Source of the DNA: F0422 sp003992255
Lineage (GTDB): Bacteria; Bacillota; Negativicutes; Veillonellales; Veillonellaceae
NCBI RefSeq assembly: GCF_003992255.1
Contig: NZ_RQVA01000009.1
Location: forward strand, 32,044-96,043
Direction: 5' to 3'
Length of the DNA: 64,000 bases
Of this stretch, positions 24,580-33,197 are shown piece by piece. Under the pieces are notes generated by a model that ran no database searches, had not been told where the DNA came from, and saw only the letters and a program-made list of their open reading frames with translations. The first letter of the stretch is position 1. The number at the start of each line of letters is the position of its first letter. The translations under genes and the position numbers were made by a program.

Positions 24580-27006
24580 CTACTCATCACCTAATAAACC
24601 TTTTACGATGTTCACCGCAGAGATACCATCTTTAGCATAAGAATCAGCACCAGCTTCATCTGCATAGGCTTGGGACAATACCGCACCGCCTACAAGAACC
24701 TTCGCATTGACACCCGCTTCACGTACCGCCGCAATGGTTTCATTAATCATTGGCATCGTTGTAGTCATCAAGGATGCTATACCAATGATCGGTGCATTGT
24801 GTTCTTTCGCTGCTGCAACAATTTCTTCTGGCGACACGTCTTTACCTAAGTCCACGATTTGGTATCCATTATTTTCTAACAAGGCAGATACGATATTTTT
24901 ACCTAGGTCGTGAATGTCACCTTTTACCGTAGCTAAGATAATCGTCGCTTTCTTCTCTGCAGTATCTTCTGGTAACACTTCTTTAATCGTTGTGAAAGCC
25001 GCTTGCATCGTTTCTGCCGCTAACATGACTTGTGGCAAGAATGCTTTACCAGCTCCAAATCTTTCACCGACTACTGCCATAGCGTCGGATAATCCTCTAC
25101 GAGTCACCTCTAATGGATCTAGGCCTTGTGCTAAGGCTTCTTTTACCAATGGCACAACCGCCTCTTTTTCCCCTTGTTCTACAGCATGTTTAATGCATTC
25201 AATTGGGTCATCACTGTGGAACGCTTCCGCTGTGGCTTTCACCTTTTTCGTCACCACTGCATTTTCATCGTCATCACCATATTCAGCAATGAAGTCCGCT
25301 GCGGCTGGGTCAAATCCCATGAAGGTACGCCCTGTAATAAAAGCTTTTCGTACGATTTCATTCATTGGGTTCATGATAGGGCAAGTCAATCCATTGCTCA
25401 ATGCCATCGTCAAGAATTGTGCATTCAAGTACGCCCGCTGTGGCAAGCCAAAGGATATATTAGATAAACCCATCACTGTTGGGAATCCAAAAGTTTCTGC
25501 ATAGAGTTTTAATGTTTTTAATGTTTCTCTTGCTGCATGTTGGCTACTTGCTAAGGTCAATACTAATGGGTCAAGCAATAAATCATTTGGTCGCAATCCA
25601 TAGTTATACGCTTCTAAGACGATTTCTTTTGCTAAAGACACACGCTCTTCTGCCGTTTCTGGTAATTCTTTTTTACCTAATGGCAAGCATAATAACGCTG
25701 CACCATAGCGTTTTGCCAATGGTAATACTGCTTCCAATTGCTCTGGCTCTGCGTTCACAGAGTTCAACAATGGACGACCTGGATAGGCTTTCAAGCCCGC
25801 TTCCATTGCCACTGGATCTAAGGTATCGATGGATAAAGGAACCTCCACAAGCATCGTTAATTCTTCGATAGCTCGTTTCATCGTTTCCCCTGGATCAACG
25901 CCTGTAACACCCATGTTAACATCCAACACGTCTGCCCCAGCTTCTACTTGGGCTAACGCATCTTTTTTCACCATTAAGAAGCTACCCTTGCGGATTTCTT
26001 CTGCTAACACTTTACGGCCTGTTGGATTAATGCGTTCCCCAATGATGATTGGTTTTTCTTGCAAACCTACTTTCACTACGCTAGTACGACTTGTGAAAGC
26101 CGTAAACGGTTCTACATGTGGTCGTTCTGCCGGTGTATGTGCTCGTGCCGCTTTGGCAATAGCTTCAATATGTTTTGGCGTACTACCACAACAAGCACCT
26201 AAATACGTTGCCCCTGCATCGAGGAAACGAGGTGCATATTCGCCCATCTCTTCTGGTCCTAATGGGAAGATAGTTTCTTTCCCTACTAATTGTGGCATCC
26301 CAGCATTCGGCTGAATACTGATTGGCAAGTTCGTTACCGCCGCCATACGCTCTACAAGTGGCAATAATTGTTCAGGTCCCAAAGAACAGTTAATACCTAC
26401 AATATCTGCTTCCATAGCATCCATCAAGATAGCTGCTGCTTCCGGTGGTGTACCTGTGATGGTACGACCATCTTCACTGAAAGAGAACTGACAGATGATT
26501 TTCACATCGTCTTTTGTTTTTCCTAACTCTTCACGAGCATCCTTAGCCCCCAATAAAGCGGCACGCATTTCTTGGATATCGATGATCGTTTCAATAATCA
26601 GGTAATCTACACCGGCATCGATAAGGGCTCTTGCTTGGTCTTTGAAAGTCTCATAAATCTCATCAAATTGAGCCACCCCTAATGGTGCCATAAAGCGACC
26701 GCTAGGACCCATATCACCTGCGATTTTCGCATTCGGGTTAATCTTATCACGTGCGGCTTGTGCTACTTTCACAGCAGCCCGATTGATTTCATCCATGCGA
26801 TGACCCAATTGGTATTCATCCAGTTTTAACGCTGTCCCACCAAAGGTATTAGTCGTAATAATATCACTACCGTGACGCAAATATTCTGCGTGGATGTGCT
26901 CCACCACGTCCGGATGTTCTACGTTAAATAATTCTGGACAAGCCCCGTCACCAAGACCTGCCGCCTGCAGCATGGTACCCATGCCGCCATCTATAATATA
27001 TACCAT
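24580..27006 (-). CDS. metH: B12-dependent methionine synthase lacking the C-terminal activation domain
   Basis: This 808-residue protein contains a homocysteine S-methyltransferase domain (about 1-290; DGGMGTMLQAAGLGDG, and the zinc ligands in GACCGSTPKH). A pterin-binding domain follows (about 310-570; ERINPTGRKVLAEE, VLDVNMGVTGVDPGET). Last is a cobalamin cap and B12-binding domain (about 600-808) with the signature GDIHDLGKNIV. It transfers the methyl group of methyltetrahydrofolate to homocysteine through cobalamin. A classical MetH is about 1,200 residues; the missing part is the activation domain, encoded separately 375 bases upstream at 27381-28076. All metal and B12 ligands appear intact. 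Confidence 0.93.
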   Translation of the reverse strand: MVYIIDGGMGTMLQAAGLGDGACPELFNVEHPDVVEHIHAEYLRHGSDIITTNTFGGTALKLDEYQLGHRMDEINRAAVKVAQAARDKINPNAKIAGDMGPSGRFMAPLGVAQFDEIYETFKDQARALIDAGVDYLIIETIIDIQEMRAALLGAKDAREELGKTKDDVKIICQFSFSEDGRTITGTPPEAAAILMDAMEADIVGINCSLGPEQLLPLVERMAAVTNLPISIQPNAGMPQLVGKETIFPLGPEEMGEYAPRFLDAGATYLGACCGSTPKHIEAIAKAARAHTPAERPHVEPFTAFTSRTSVVKVGLQEKPIIIGERINPTGRKVLAEEIRKGSFLMVKKDALAQVEAGADVLDVNMGVTGVDPGETMKRAIEELTMLVEVPLSIDTLDPVAMEAGLKAYPGRPLLNSVNAEPEQLEAVLPLAKRYGAALLCLPLGKKELPETAEERVSLAKEIVLEAYNYGLRPNDLLLDPLVLTLASSQHAARETLKTLKLYAETFGFPTVMGLSNISFGLPQRAYLNAQFLTMALSNGLTCPIMNPMNEIVRKAFITGRTFMGFDPAAADFIAEYGDDDENAVVTKKVKATAEAFHSDDPIECIKHAVEQGEKEAVVPLVKEALAQGLDPLEVTRRGLSDAMAVVGERFGAGKAFLPQVMLAAETMQAAFTTIKEVLPEDTAEKKATIILATVKGDIHDLGKNIVSALLENNGYQIVDLGKDVSPEEIVAAAKEHNAPIIGIASLMTTTMPMINETIAAVREAGVNAKVLVGGAVLSQAYADEAGADSYAKDGISAVNIVKGLLGDE

Positions 27007-27380
27007 ATGTCCCTCACTTATGTATCAGGCACATTGCTCGCCCAAGGCAATATACTTCACATGGGTATGCTTCTACTCTTCCCTGTAGGTTCTCATACAC
27101 CATATTACTTATCTATACATCTAATTATTGTTCTTAATCAAAGTTTCTTTGTTAGCATCTTACAGTTATCAGTATGACATAAAGTACCTCTACAGCAGCC
27201 AAGCCATATACAACTACTATAAAAACTTATACTGATTAACACTATATACCAATGATAGTATTACTAATAGTTATTATACCTTACACAAATATCAATTATA
27301 TTGCAAAAAGTATAACTATCATAAGGATATCCCACATAGGATACCTTTTCAGTACTATCCATCACAAACGGTACATTTGT
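27007..27380. other. Intergenic region between metH and its activation-domain gene
   Basis: About 370 AT-rich bases. I looked for a SAM, cobalamin or THF riboswitch upstream of metH and recognise none. The last bases carry the metH ribosome binding site (GTGAGGGAC). Short open frames in it show no support. Confidence 0.5.
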
Positions 27381-28076
27381 TTAAATGCACGACGTCGTCC
27401 CCTTCTCTGGCAACTTTCGAGAGGCACAATCTACTTGGCTACAAGATGTGCAGCCTCGTTGTGTCTTTGGTCCTTCTTCATCGACGGTTTGACAGCCCAC
27501 GATGGCTGTTACCGATTTACGTGGAAATAGCATGCTTGTGTCTGTCACTGTCAATCCAATTTCTTCTGTTTTAATGATCTTAGCAAATTCTTGCTGTACT
27601 GTGACAGGCCAATTGCCATAGCCTGGGCTAAAGCGCCATGTCGTTTTAAAGCCTTGTTTTTTTGCCTCTCTGTCAATGAGTTCATTTACCTGATCTGCCA
27701 CTTGTTCTACTGCCGTTGTGGCCGCTGCATCCACGAGGAGACCTAGTGTAGATTTGCCTTCTTTAAATAAAGCAGAACTACGTTCTTCTACCGCTTCTCC
27801 TACTGTGACAGCCAACACATATACTTTTTTAGCATTTCCTAAATGACGGATGATACCCGTCGCATCTAGCACCATCGGTGGGTCACTGAGTATGGTATGT
27901 GTATCTGCATCGTAATCATAGCATTGGTACACACCACGAGGTTCTGCCACCAATTGCACTTCTAGGGCAGCTTCTTTCACATACTGCTCTGGAAAGCCCT
28001 CCGCATGTTTTAACCCGGAGTATCGTTTTATTTCATCTTCATTGAGTTTTGGTAATCGTCCGTTATAGATTGCCAT
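27381..28076 (-). CDS. Methionine synthase activation-domain protein (separate MetH C-terminus)
   Basis: This 231-residue protein corresponds to the SAM-binding reactivation domain found at the C-terminus of full-length MetH. RFSPGYGNWPVTVQQEFAKI matches the family's conserved Arg-x-Ser-x-Gly-Tyr motif, and ITSMLFP-like KTEEIGLTVTDTSMLFPRKSV follows. It reduces and re-methylates inactive cob(II)alamin. Being a separate gene next to a shortened metH is the Firmicutes arrangement. The Cys-rich tail (TSCSQVDCAS and GTTSC) is not usual and could be a metal or redox site. Confidence 0.85.
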   Translation of the reverse strand: MAIYNGRLPKLNEDEIKRYSGLKHAEGFPEQYVKEAALEVQLVAEPRGVYQCYDYDADTHTILSDPPMVLDATGIIRHLGNAKKVYVLAVTVGEAVEERSSALFKEGKSTLGLLVDAAATTAVEQVADQVNELIDREAKKQGFKTTWRFSPGYGNWPVTVQQEFAKIIKTEEIGLTVTDTSMLFPRKSVTAIVGCQTVDEEGPKTQRGCTSCSQVDCASRKLPEKGTTSCI

Positions 28077-28100
28077 TGTCTCACCTCAATCTTGTATTGC

Positions 28101-28140
28101 AAATATAAAACATGTGCGAACACAACGTGACCGCACATGT
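28101..28140 (-). terminator. Terminator after rsmG
   Basis: ACATGTGCG pairs with CGCACATGT (9 bp, 13-base loop) and is followed on the minus strand by TTTATATTT. It lies between rsmG and the methionine synthase activation gene, ending the mnmE-mnmG-rsmG unit. Confidence 0.8.
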
Positions 28141-28218
28141 AAAAGAGTACTTATTAAGTATACCATAGTTCATACTTATAAGCATTTTCTATATTTTATT
28201 ATAAGTTATAGTACAAAG

Positions 28219-28932
28219 CTATAAAGGTTTTGTTTTAATCTCTTTTGGTTTGCGAGGGTATTTCTTAGCCGTAGGCTTTACCTTTTTTATATACACGATA
28301 GCCCTCTTGTCATCCAAGGTAGGTAATGTCACTTCTTTGACCTCTACGATTTCACCGCCTAAGATGGATAAAGCACGTTTACTCTCCTCTAGCTCTTCCT
28401 GCACGATAGAGCCTTTTAATGCCACCATGTAGCCCCCTACTTTCACATAGGGAAGTCCCCATTCCAATAAGATGGATAAACGAGCCACCGCACGGCTAGT
28501 GAGAAGGTCGAAAGATTCCCGGTACTCTTGGTGTGCCAAATCTTCTGCACGGCCATGTAAGGTTTGTAATCCTTGTAAGTCTAAGTCCTCAATAACACCA
28601 TCTAAAAAGCGGAGTCGCTTTTGTAAAGAGTCAAACAAAGTAATTTGTAAGGATGGATCGTATATACCCAAGGGAACACCTGGAAAACCTGCACCTGTAC
28701 CTAAATCGATGACCGTCGCACCCTTTGTAAAATACTTAGGGTCATAACAAGATAGAGAATCTACCACATGTTTTAAAGCAAACTCTTCTGGCTCTGTAAT
28801 ACCTGTTAAATTCATGTGCTCATTAGTGGTCACCACTTGCTCGTAAAACCGTTGCAGTTGGTCAATTTGTGTGTCTGTGAGATCCAAACCATAGGTTGTG
28901 GTGTGAGCTTTCACATAGTCTGAAAATATCAT
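28219..28932 (-). CDS. rsmG: 16S rRNA (guanine-527-N7)-methyltransferase RsmG
   Basis: This 237-residue SAM-dependent methyltransferase acts on G527 of 16S rRNA. NLTGITEPEEFALKHVVDSL and VIDLGTGAGFPGVPLGI (SAM-binding motif I) are characteristic, as is LTSRAVARLSILLEW. I start it at ATG 28932 (MIFSDYVKAH), which has AAAGAGG upstream. The earlier in-frame start at 28962 would overlap mnmG. It is the last gene of a mnmE-mnmG-rsmG operon, usually followed by parA, which here is 6 kb away because metH intervenes. The C-terminus is a Lys/Pro-rich tail. Confidence 0.95.
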   Translation of the reverse strand: MIFSDYVKAHTTTYGLDLTDTQIDQLQRFYEQVVTTNEHMNLTGITEPEEFALKHVVDSLSCYDPKYFTKGATVIDLGTGAGFPGVPLGIYDPSLQITLFDSLQKRLRFLDGVIEDLDLQGLQTLHGRAEDLAHQEYRESFDLLTSRAVARLSILLEWGLPYVKVGGYMVALKGSIVQEELEESKRALSILGGEIVEVKEVTLPTLDDKRAIVYIKKVKPTAKKYPRKPKEIKTKPL

Positions 28933-28933
28933 A

Positions 28934-30808
28934 TTAACCTCTTTCACGGTAGTACTGCTCAATTTGCACTAAGAGTACGGAAATGTCCGCTGGAGACACT
29001 CCAGAAATACGGCTGGCTTGACCAATAGAATGAGGGCGAACAGCATTTAATTTTTGGATGGCTTCCAAAGAAATACCCTTCATAGAAGTGTAATCCCAAT
29101 CTTGAGGAATAATTTTCGCCTCTAACTTGCGTACTTTTTCCACTTGTTCTAACTGTTTTTTTATATATCCATCGTAGGTGATGGTAATATCGATTTCTTC
29201 TTCCACTGGTGCTTCGTAACGAGGTAAGCCGAAAGCCTCTGCTACTACCGCATAGTTCAATTCATTGCGTTTCACTAAATCGTATGCTTTAATGCCCGTT
29301 TTGATGCGAGGTGTACCGATGCGATCTAAGATTTGCTGAGTCTCTTCGCTAGGGTTCACAGGTGTATCCGATAGTAATTGAATGGCTGCTTCAATTTTAC
29401 CTTGTTTTTCTTTGAACGCTCTATATCGTTCTTCCTTAACAAGTCCGATTTCATAGCCTTTTTCAGTGAGTCGCATATCTGCATTGTCTTGACGAAGTAA
29501 CAAGCGATATTCACTGCGGCTCGTCATCATGCGGTACGGTTCTTTCGTTCCTTTCGTTACCAAATCGTCGATAAGTACACCGATGTAACCTTCGGATCGA
29601 GATAAGATAAATGGCTCTTTTCCTTCTAACCATAAGGCTGCATTAATACCTGCCATCAAGCCTTGCGCTGCCGCTTCTTCATAGCCAGATGTACCATTCG
29701 CTTGACCTGCAGAATACAAACCTTGGATATGCTTCACTTGTAAAGCAGGTGTCAATTGCAATGGATCTAAGCAGTCGTATTCAATGGCGTAAGCAGGACG
29801 CATGATTTCTACATCTTCCAAACCAGGAATAGTACGTAGGAACGCATATTGCACATCGATTGGTAAGCTTGTACTCATACCTTGTACGTACATTTCGTTC
29901 GTATGATTACCTTCTGGTTCCACGAATAATTGATGGCGTTGTTTATCTTCAAAACGAACCACTTTATCTTCGATAGATGGGCAATATCTTGGGCCCGTTC
30001 CTTCAATGACACCCGTGTACATAGGGGCACGATGTAAATTGCCACGAATGATATCGTGTGTTTCCTGATTCGTGAAAGTCAACCAACATACTTGCTCATT
30101 GCGGTCGATCCAATCAGACATAAAGGAGAAGGCTCTATGGTGAGAGTCACCAGGTTGCATTTCCATATTTTCTGTGTGCAAGGTTCGTTTATCGACGCGA
30201 GCTGGTGTACCTGTTTTGAATCGCATCAGCTTAATGCCGTGATTCAATAAAGATTGAGACAACAACTCCGCTGTCCGTTGTCCATTAGGACCACCTGTGT
30301 ACGCCAACTCACCAGTAATAATCTTGCCTTTTAAGTACGTACCCGTACATAAGATGATCGCCTTGGCTTGGTATACTTCCCCAAGCTCTGACACAATGCC
30401 TTGTACAACACCGTCTTCAATGAGCAATTCATTGACCATGATTTGCTTCACATTGAGGTTCTCTGTATTTTCTAAAATTTCTTTCATACGACGTTGATAG
30501 GCAACTTTATCGGATTGGGCTCGCAAGGAATGTACCGCAGGTCCCTTTCCTGTGTTGAGCATGCGCATTTGGATGGCCGTCGCATCCGCATTGATGCCCA
30601 TTTCACCGCCCAATGCATCTAGTTCGCACACTAGATGGCTTTTACCAGGTCCCCCAATCGCTGGGTTACACGGCATAAGGGCAATGTTATCTAAATTCAA
30701 TGTGGCCATCAAGGTACGGTGCCCCATACGAGCTGTGGCTAACGCAGCCTCACAACCAGCATGACCACCGCCAATGACGATCACATCATACGTATCTACT
30801 AAATACAT
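28934..30808 (-). CDS. mnmG: tRNA uridine-5-carboxymethylaminomethyl modification enzyme MnmG (GidA)
   Basis: This 624-residue FAD enzyme works with MnmE on wobble U34 of certain tRNAs. The N-terminal FAD motif is DVIVIGGGHAGCEAALATARMG. PCNPAIGGPGKSHLV, RFKTGTPARVDKRT and GLYSAGQANGTSGYEEAAAQG are classic MnmG segments. Its stop lies 1 base before the rsmG start and it follows mnmE by 8 bases, so the three are co-transcribed. Confidence 0.97.
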   Translation of the reverse strand: MYLVDTYDVIVIGGGHAGCEAALATARMGHRTLMATLNLDNIALMPCNPAIGGPGKSHLVCELDALGGEMGINADATAIQMRMLNTGKGPAVHSLRAQSDKVAYQRRMKEILENTENLNVKQIMVNELLIEDGVVQGIVSELGEVYQAKAIILCTGTYLKGKIITGELAYTGGPNGQRTAELLSQSLLNHGIKLMRFKTGTPARVDKRTLHTENMEMQPGDSHHRAFSFMSDWIDRNEQVCWLTFTNQETHDIIRGNLHRAPMYTGVIEGTGPRYCPSIEDKVVRFEDKQRHQLFVEPEGNHTNEMYVQGMSTSLPIDVQYAFLRTIPGLEDVEIMRPAYAIEYDCLDPLQLTPALQVKHIQGLYSAGQANGTSGYEEAAAQGLMAGINAALWLEGKEPFILSRSEGYIGVLIDDLVTKGTKEPYRMMTSRSEYRLLLRQDNADMRLTEKGYEIGLVKEERYRAFKEKQGKIEAAIQLLSDTPVNPSEETQQILDRIGTPRIKTGIKAYDLVKRNELNYAVVAEAFGLPRYEAPVEEEIDITITYDGYIKKQLEQVEKVRKLEAKIIPQDWDYTSMKGISLEAIQKLNAVRPHSIGQASRISGVSPADISVLLVQIEQYYRERG

Positions 30809-30816
30809 GTATTCTC

Positions 30817-32202
30817 CTATTTTCCTAAACAGAATCGTTTAAATAATTCATCCACCATGGATTCACGTAAACTTTCACCAGTAATATCACCCAGTAACTC
30901 CCATGCAGCACGAATGTCCGTGACAATTAAATCAATAGGCATGCCGCTATCAATGGCAAGAATGGATTGGTCCAAGCTAACTTTCGCCTGTTCCATCAAA
31001 GTGATGTGGCGCACATTGCTGAGCATCGCCTCATGACTGGCTTGCACAGTACCGCCTTGTACCAAGGATGTAATGACCTTCGCCATCTCATCCATCCCTT
31101 CCCCTTGGGCCGCGCTGATGGTGACAATCTCTGTGAAAGTCCCCAGTGCTGCAATCTCTTCTTTGCTAACACATTGAGCTTGGTCTGCTTTATTCAAGAA
31201 GATAATGCTTGGACGATTCGTAATGAGCTGTAGCAACTCTTGTTCTTCCAGTTCTAATGGTTTAGACCCATCAATGACAAGGACCACCACATCTGCTTTA
31301 TCTAAGTATTGACGTGCTTTTTCAACGCCCATACTTTCCACAATGTCTTCGGTCTCACGAATCCCTGCAGTATCAATTAAGCGCACGGGAATCCCTTGGA
31401 TCGTCAAAAATTCTTCGATGCTATCACGGGTCGTGCCTGGAATGTTCGTCACAATGGCACGATCCTCACGAAGTAAAGCGTTCATCAAACTAGATTTGCC
31501 CGCATTAGGACGACCAATAATGGACACCATCACACCATCACGCAATAATTTACCACGCTGTGCCGTCGCCAGTAGATTGTCCATTTTCTCAAGGATAGGT
31601 TCTAATCCAGTGCGTACCTCTTGAGCTGACACCTCTTCAATATCTTCCTCTGGGTAATCGATGGTTACCTCTAGGTGGGCAATCATAGCAATTAACTCAT
31701 CTCGTAAAGCGCGAATATACTTGGACAAGGTGCCATCTAATTGATTAACTGCCACTTCCAAAGATTGCTCCGTCTTCGCATCAATAATGTCGATGATGGC
31801 CTCCGCTTGGGTTAAATCAATACGACCATTCAAGAACGCTCGCTTCGTAAACTCCCCTTCTTCTGCCTGACGTACACCCTCTGAAAGTAGGACTTTCAGT
31901 ATTTCACGGACTGACACAAAACCGCCATGACATTGAATCTCTACCACATCCTCTGCCGTATAGGAATGAGGGCCTTTCATCAACACTACAATAACCTCAT
32001 CCAAGGTTTTGCCCGTCTTAGGATGAACAATATGTCCATAATGAATCGTTCGCGTCTGACGCTCACCCAGTGGGATAGATTGTTTACTGTGAAAGATACG
32101 ATTCACAACATCACACGCCTCAGAACCACTGACGCGGATAATACCAATACCGCCAATCCCTGGAGCCGTCGCAATCGCTGCAATCGTGTCATCTAAAAAC
32201 AT
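30817..32202 (-). CDS. mnmE: tRNA modification GTPase MnmE (TrmE)
   Basis: This 461-residue protein has an N-terminal tetrahydrofolate-binding domain (DTIAAIATAPGIGGIGIIRV), a helical domain, an inserted G domain (GRPNAGKSSLMNALL; DTAGIRETED; NKAD) and the C-terminal cysteine motif RFCLGK. It is the partner of MnmG in 5-carboxymethylaminomethyl modification of tRNA. It heads the mnmE-mnmG-rsmG unit. In most relatives jag and yidC lie directly upstream, but here they are 12 kb away past the nitrate reductase block. Confidence 0.97.
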   Translation of the reverse strand: MFLDDTIAAIATAPGIGGIGIIRVSGSEACDVVNRIFHSKQSIPLGERQTRTIHYGHIVHPKTGKTLDEVIVVLMKGPHSYTAEDVVEIQCHGGFVSVREILKVLLSEGVRQAEEGEFTKRAFLNGRIDLTQAEAIIDIIDAKTEQSLEVAVNQLDGTLSKYIRALRDELIAMIAHLEVTIDYPEEDIEEVSAQEVRTGLEPILEKMDNLLATAQRGKLLRDGVMVSIIGRPNAGKSSLMNALLREDRAIVTNIPGTTRDSIEEFLTIQGIPVRLIDTAGIRETEDIVESMGVEKARQYLDKADVVVLVIDGSKPLELEEQELLQLITNRPSIIFLNKADQAQCVSKEEIAALGTFTEIVTISAAQGEGMDEMAKVITSLVQGGTVQASHEAMLSNVRHITLMEQAKVSLDQSILAIDSGMPIDLIVTDIRAAWELLGDITGESLRESMVDELFKRFCLGK

Positions 32203-32344
32203 AGTATCTCCTGTCTACATCAATGCCGTTGCTCTAGCGTATAACTAATATATGTCCCTCACGAGGATGCACAATATATAGTATCATTATGATACTTTCA
32301 TACTACATATAAAGAACATGCATGACATCGAGTAATACCATTTC

Positions 32345-32374
32345 GCATAAAAAGAAAAGGCCTTTTGGCCTTAT
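32345..32374 (-). terminator. Terminator in the mnmE upstream region
   Basis: On the minus strand AAGGCC pairs with GGCCTT around AAAA and is followed by TTCTTTTT. It lies upstream of mnmE and would stop leftward transcripts arriving from the toxin locus. Confidence 0.75.
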
Positions 32375-32440
32375 ATAAATTATATCACGCAACCAAAGTA
32401 ACATCAATGATAGATAGGATAAAACTCCCTGAGGAATCCC

Positions 32441-32616
32441 ATTACGAGTAGTAGCCTTATGGCGTTCCTTACTACCTAAATCACACGAATACAAGAAGAC
32501 CGCAACATGTTCCTGAATAAACCTACCGTAAGATCAGTTTGAGAAGGAATATGTTGCGCTCTTCCCTTTGCCTATTCAGTTATGAACGCCATAGGCTACA
32601 TAGCAAAACCAGTGAC
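32441..32616. repeat. Interspersed hairpin repeat, copy B (beside the toxin locus)
   Basis: Outer arms (ACGAGTAGTAGCCTTATGGC on the left, GAACGCCATAGGCTACATAG on the right) are inverted repeats. The core pairs GACCGCAACATGTTCCT with AGGAATATGTTGCGCTC. It ends just before the antitoxin RNA promoter at 32619. Unlike copies A, C and D it does not abut a stop codon. Confidence 0.8.
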
Positions 32617-32618
32617 TA

Positions 32619-32647
32619 TTGTAATCCCCTATAACCTATGCTATAAT
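32619..32647 (+). promoter_or_regulatory. Promoter of the antitoxin RNA
   Basis: TTGTAA and TATAAT are exactly 17 bases apart on the plus strand. Transcription would start near 32654 and run rightward toward the toxin gene. Confidence 0.75.
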
Positions 32648-32653
32648 GGAGGC

Positions 32654-32768
32654 AATAAAAGAAGAGCCACCAACGTGTTGAAGGCGTTAGGCTCATCTCG
32701 AAAATCAGTAAGAACGAAATAGCCTAACGTGTTGAGGTCCCCAAAACCTCTTATCGTTAGGCGTTTTC
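32654..32768 (+). ncRNA. Putative antitoxin RNA of a par/Fst-style type I toxin-antitoxin locus
   Basis: A short transcript of about 110 bases is predicted from the promoter at 32619-32647 to a hairpin GCCTAACG / CGTTAGGC, followed by GTTTTCATT at about 32768. It meets the leftward toxin transcript at that hairpin, which is transcribed in both. Near its 5' end it carries GAGCC...AACG...GTTGA, also present (in the plus sense) in the toxin's leader near 32880. The two RNAs could therefore pair at their ends as well as at the terminator, like RNA I and RNA II of the par locus. Start and end are inferred. Confidence 0.6.
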
Positions 32769-32769
32769 A

Positions 32770-32850
32770 TTAGCTATAAAAGCAACGAATAACTTCTACA
32801 ATTAACATAGAAAATTGAATCAATAAAGATAACTTTTCATATGTAGTCAT
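32770..32850 (-). CDS. Small hydrophobic type I toxin (holin-like toxin family), 26 residues
   Basis: The reading frame begins at ATG 32850 and encodes MTTYEKLSLLIQFSMLIVEV plus IRCFYS, 26 residues, too short for most gene finders. MTTYE-x-LSL followed by a hydrophobic helix matches the putative holin-like toxin family (M-S/T-x-YE-x-LSL). A nearly perfect Shine-Dalgarno (GGAGGAGGTGATA) precedes it. In the leader CTCTTCCTA can pair with TAGGAGGAG, hiding that site, as in known type I toxins. TAAACA and TATAAT 17 bases apart lie upstream. Such peptides insert into the inner membrane and depolarise it if the antitoxin RNA is lost. Confidence 0.75.
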   Translation of the reverse strand: MTTYEKLSLLIQFSMLIVEVIRCFYS

Positions 32851-32915
32851 AGTATCACCTCCTCCTATAGTAGGAAGAGACGAGCCCAACTCACGTTGAT
32901 AACTCTTATGTTTTT

Positions 32916-32944
32916 ATTATAGCATATTATATTCGCATTGTTTA
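32916..32944 (-). promoter_or_regulatory. Promoter of the toxin gene
   Basis: On the minus strand TAAACA and TATAAT are 17 bases apart. The -10 occupies 32916-32921, giving a leader of about 58 bases that contains the structure hiding the ribosome binding site. Confidence 0.6.
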
Positions 32945-33031
32945 CTTAAACTTAATATCATTTCAACCAGCAAACTAAGCAGCGCCCAAGTTTGCAGATG
33001 ATGCCGCCACAAACATCCCCAAAGGAATGCC

Positions 33032-33194
33032 CTTACGAGTAGTAGCCTTGTGGCGTTCCTTACTGACCAAATCATACAGATACAAGAAGAGCACGGTATA
33101 CCCCTCACAAACATTATGAAGTACCGTTTGTGAGGGGTATACCGTGCTCTTCCCTTTATCTTATCTAGTTAGGAACGCCACAGGCTACATAGCG
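33032..33194. repeat. Interspersed hairpin repeat, copy C (after the cytochrome gene), different core
   Basis: The outer arms match the family (ACGAGTAGTAGCCTTGTGGC; AGGAACGCCACAGGCTACAT). The inner stem differs in sequence but still pairs perfectly: GAGCACGGTATACCCC with GGGGTATACCGTGCTC, continuing with TCACAAAC / GTTTGTGA. Changed sequence with kept pairing argues that the hairpin, not the sequence, is maintained. It ends about 4 bases from the stop codon of the cytochrome gene. Confidence 0.8.
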
Positions 33195-33197
33195 GAA

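Noticed and set aside
24914..25504. Long open frame of 196 codons on the plus strand opposite metH
   Set aside because: It is an antisense shadow of a well-supported gene, Ser/Thr/Ala-rich as expected from reverse reading of metH.
27007..27380. Possible riboswitch upstream of metH
   Set aside because: No SAM, THF or cobalamin consensus segments were seen on the minus strand.
31878..31897. CTGAAAGT-AGG-ACTTTCAG inverted pair in mnmE as another octamer hairpin
   Set aside because: It has C rather than G at the outer base, so it does not match GTGAAAGT, and it lies inside a conserved coding region.
32303..32494. Open frame overlapping repeat copy B
   Set aside because: It runs through the repeat arm and a terminator and has no ribosome binding site.
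32917..33114. Open frame overlapping repeat copy C
   Set aside because: It covers the repeat's left arm and the toxin promoter and does not resemble a protein.
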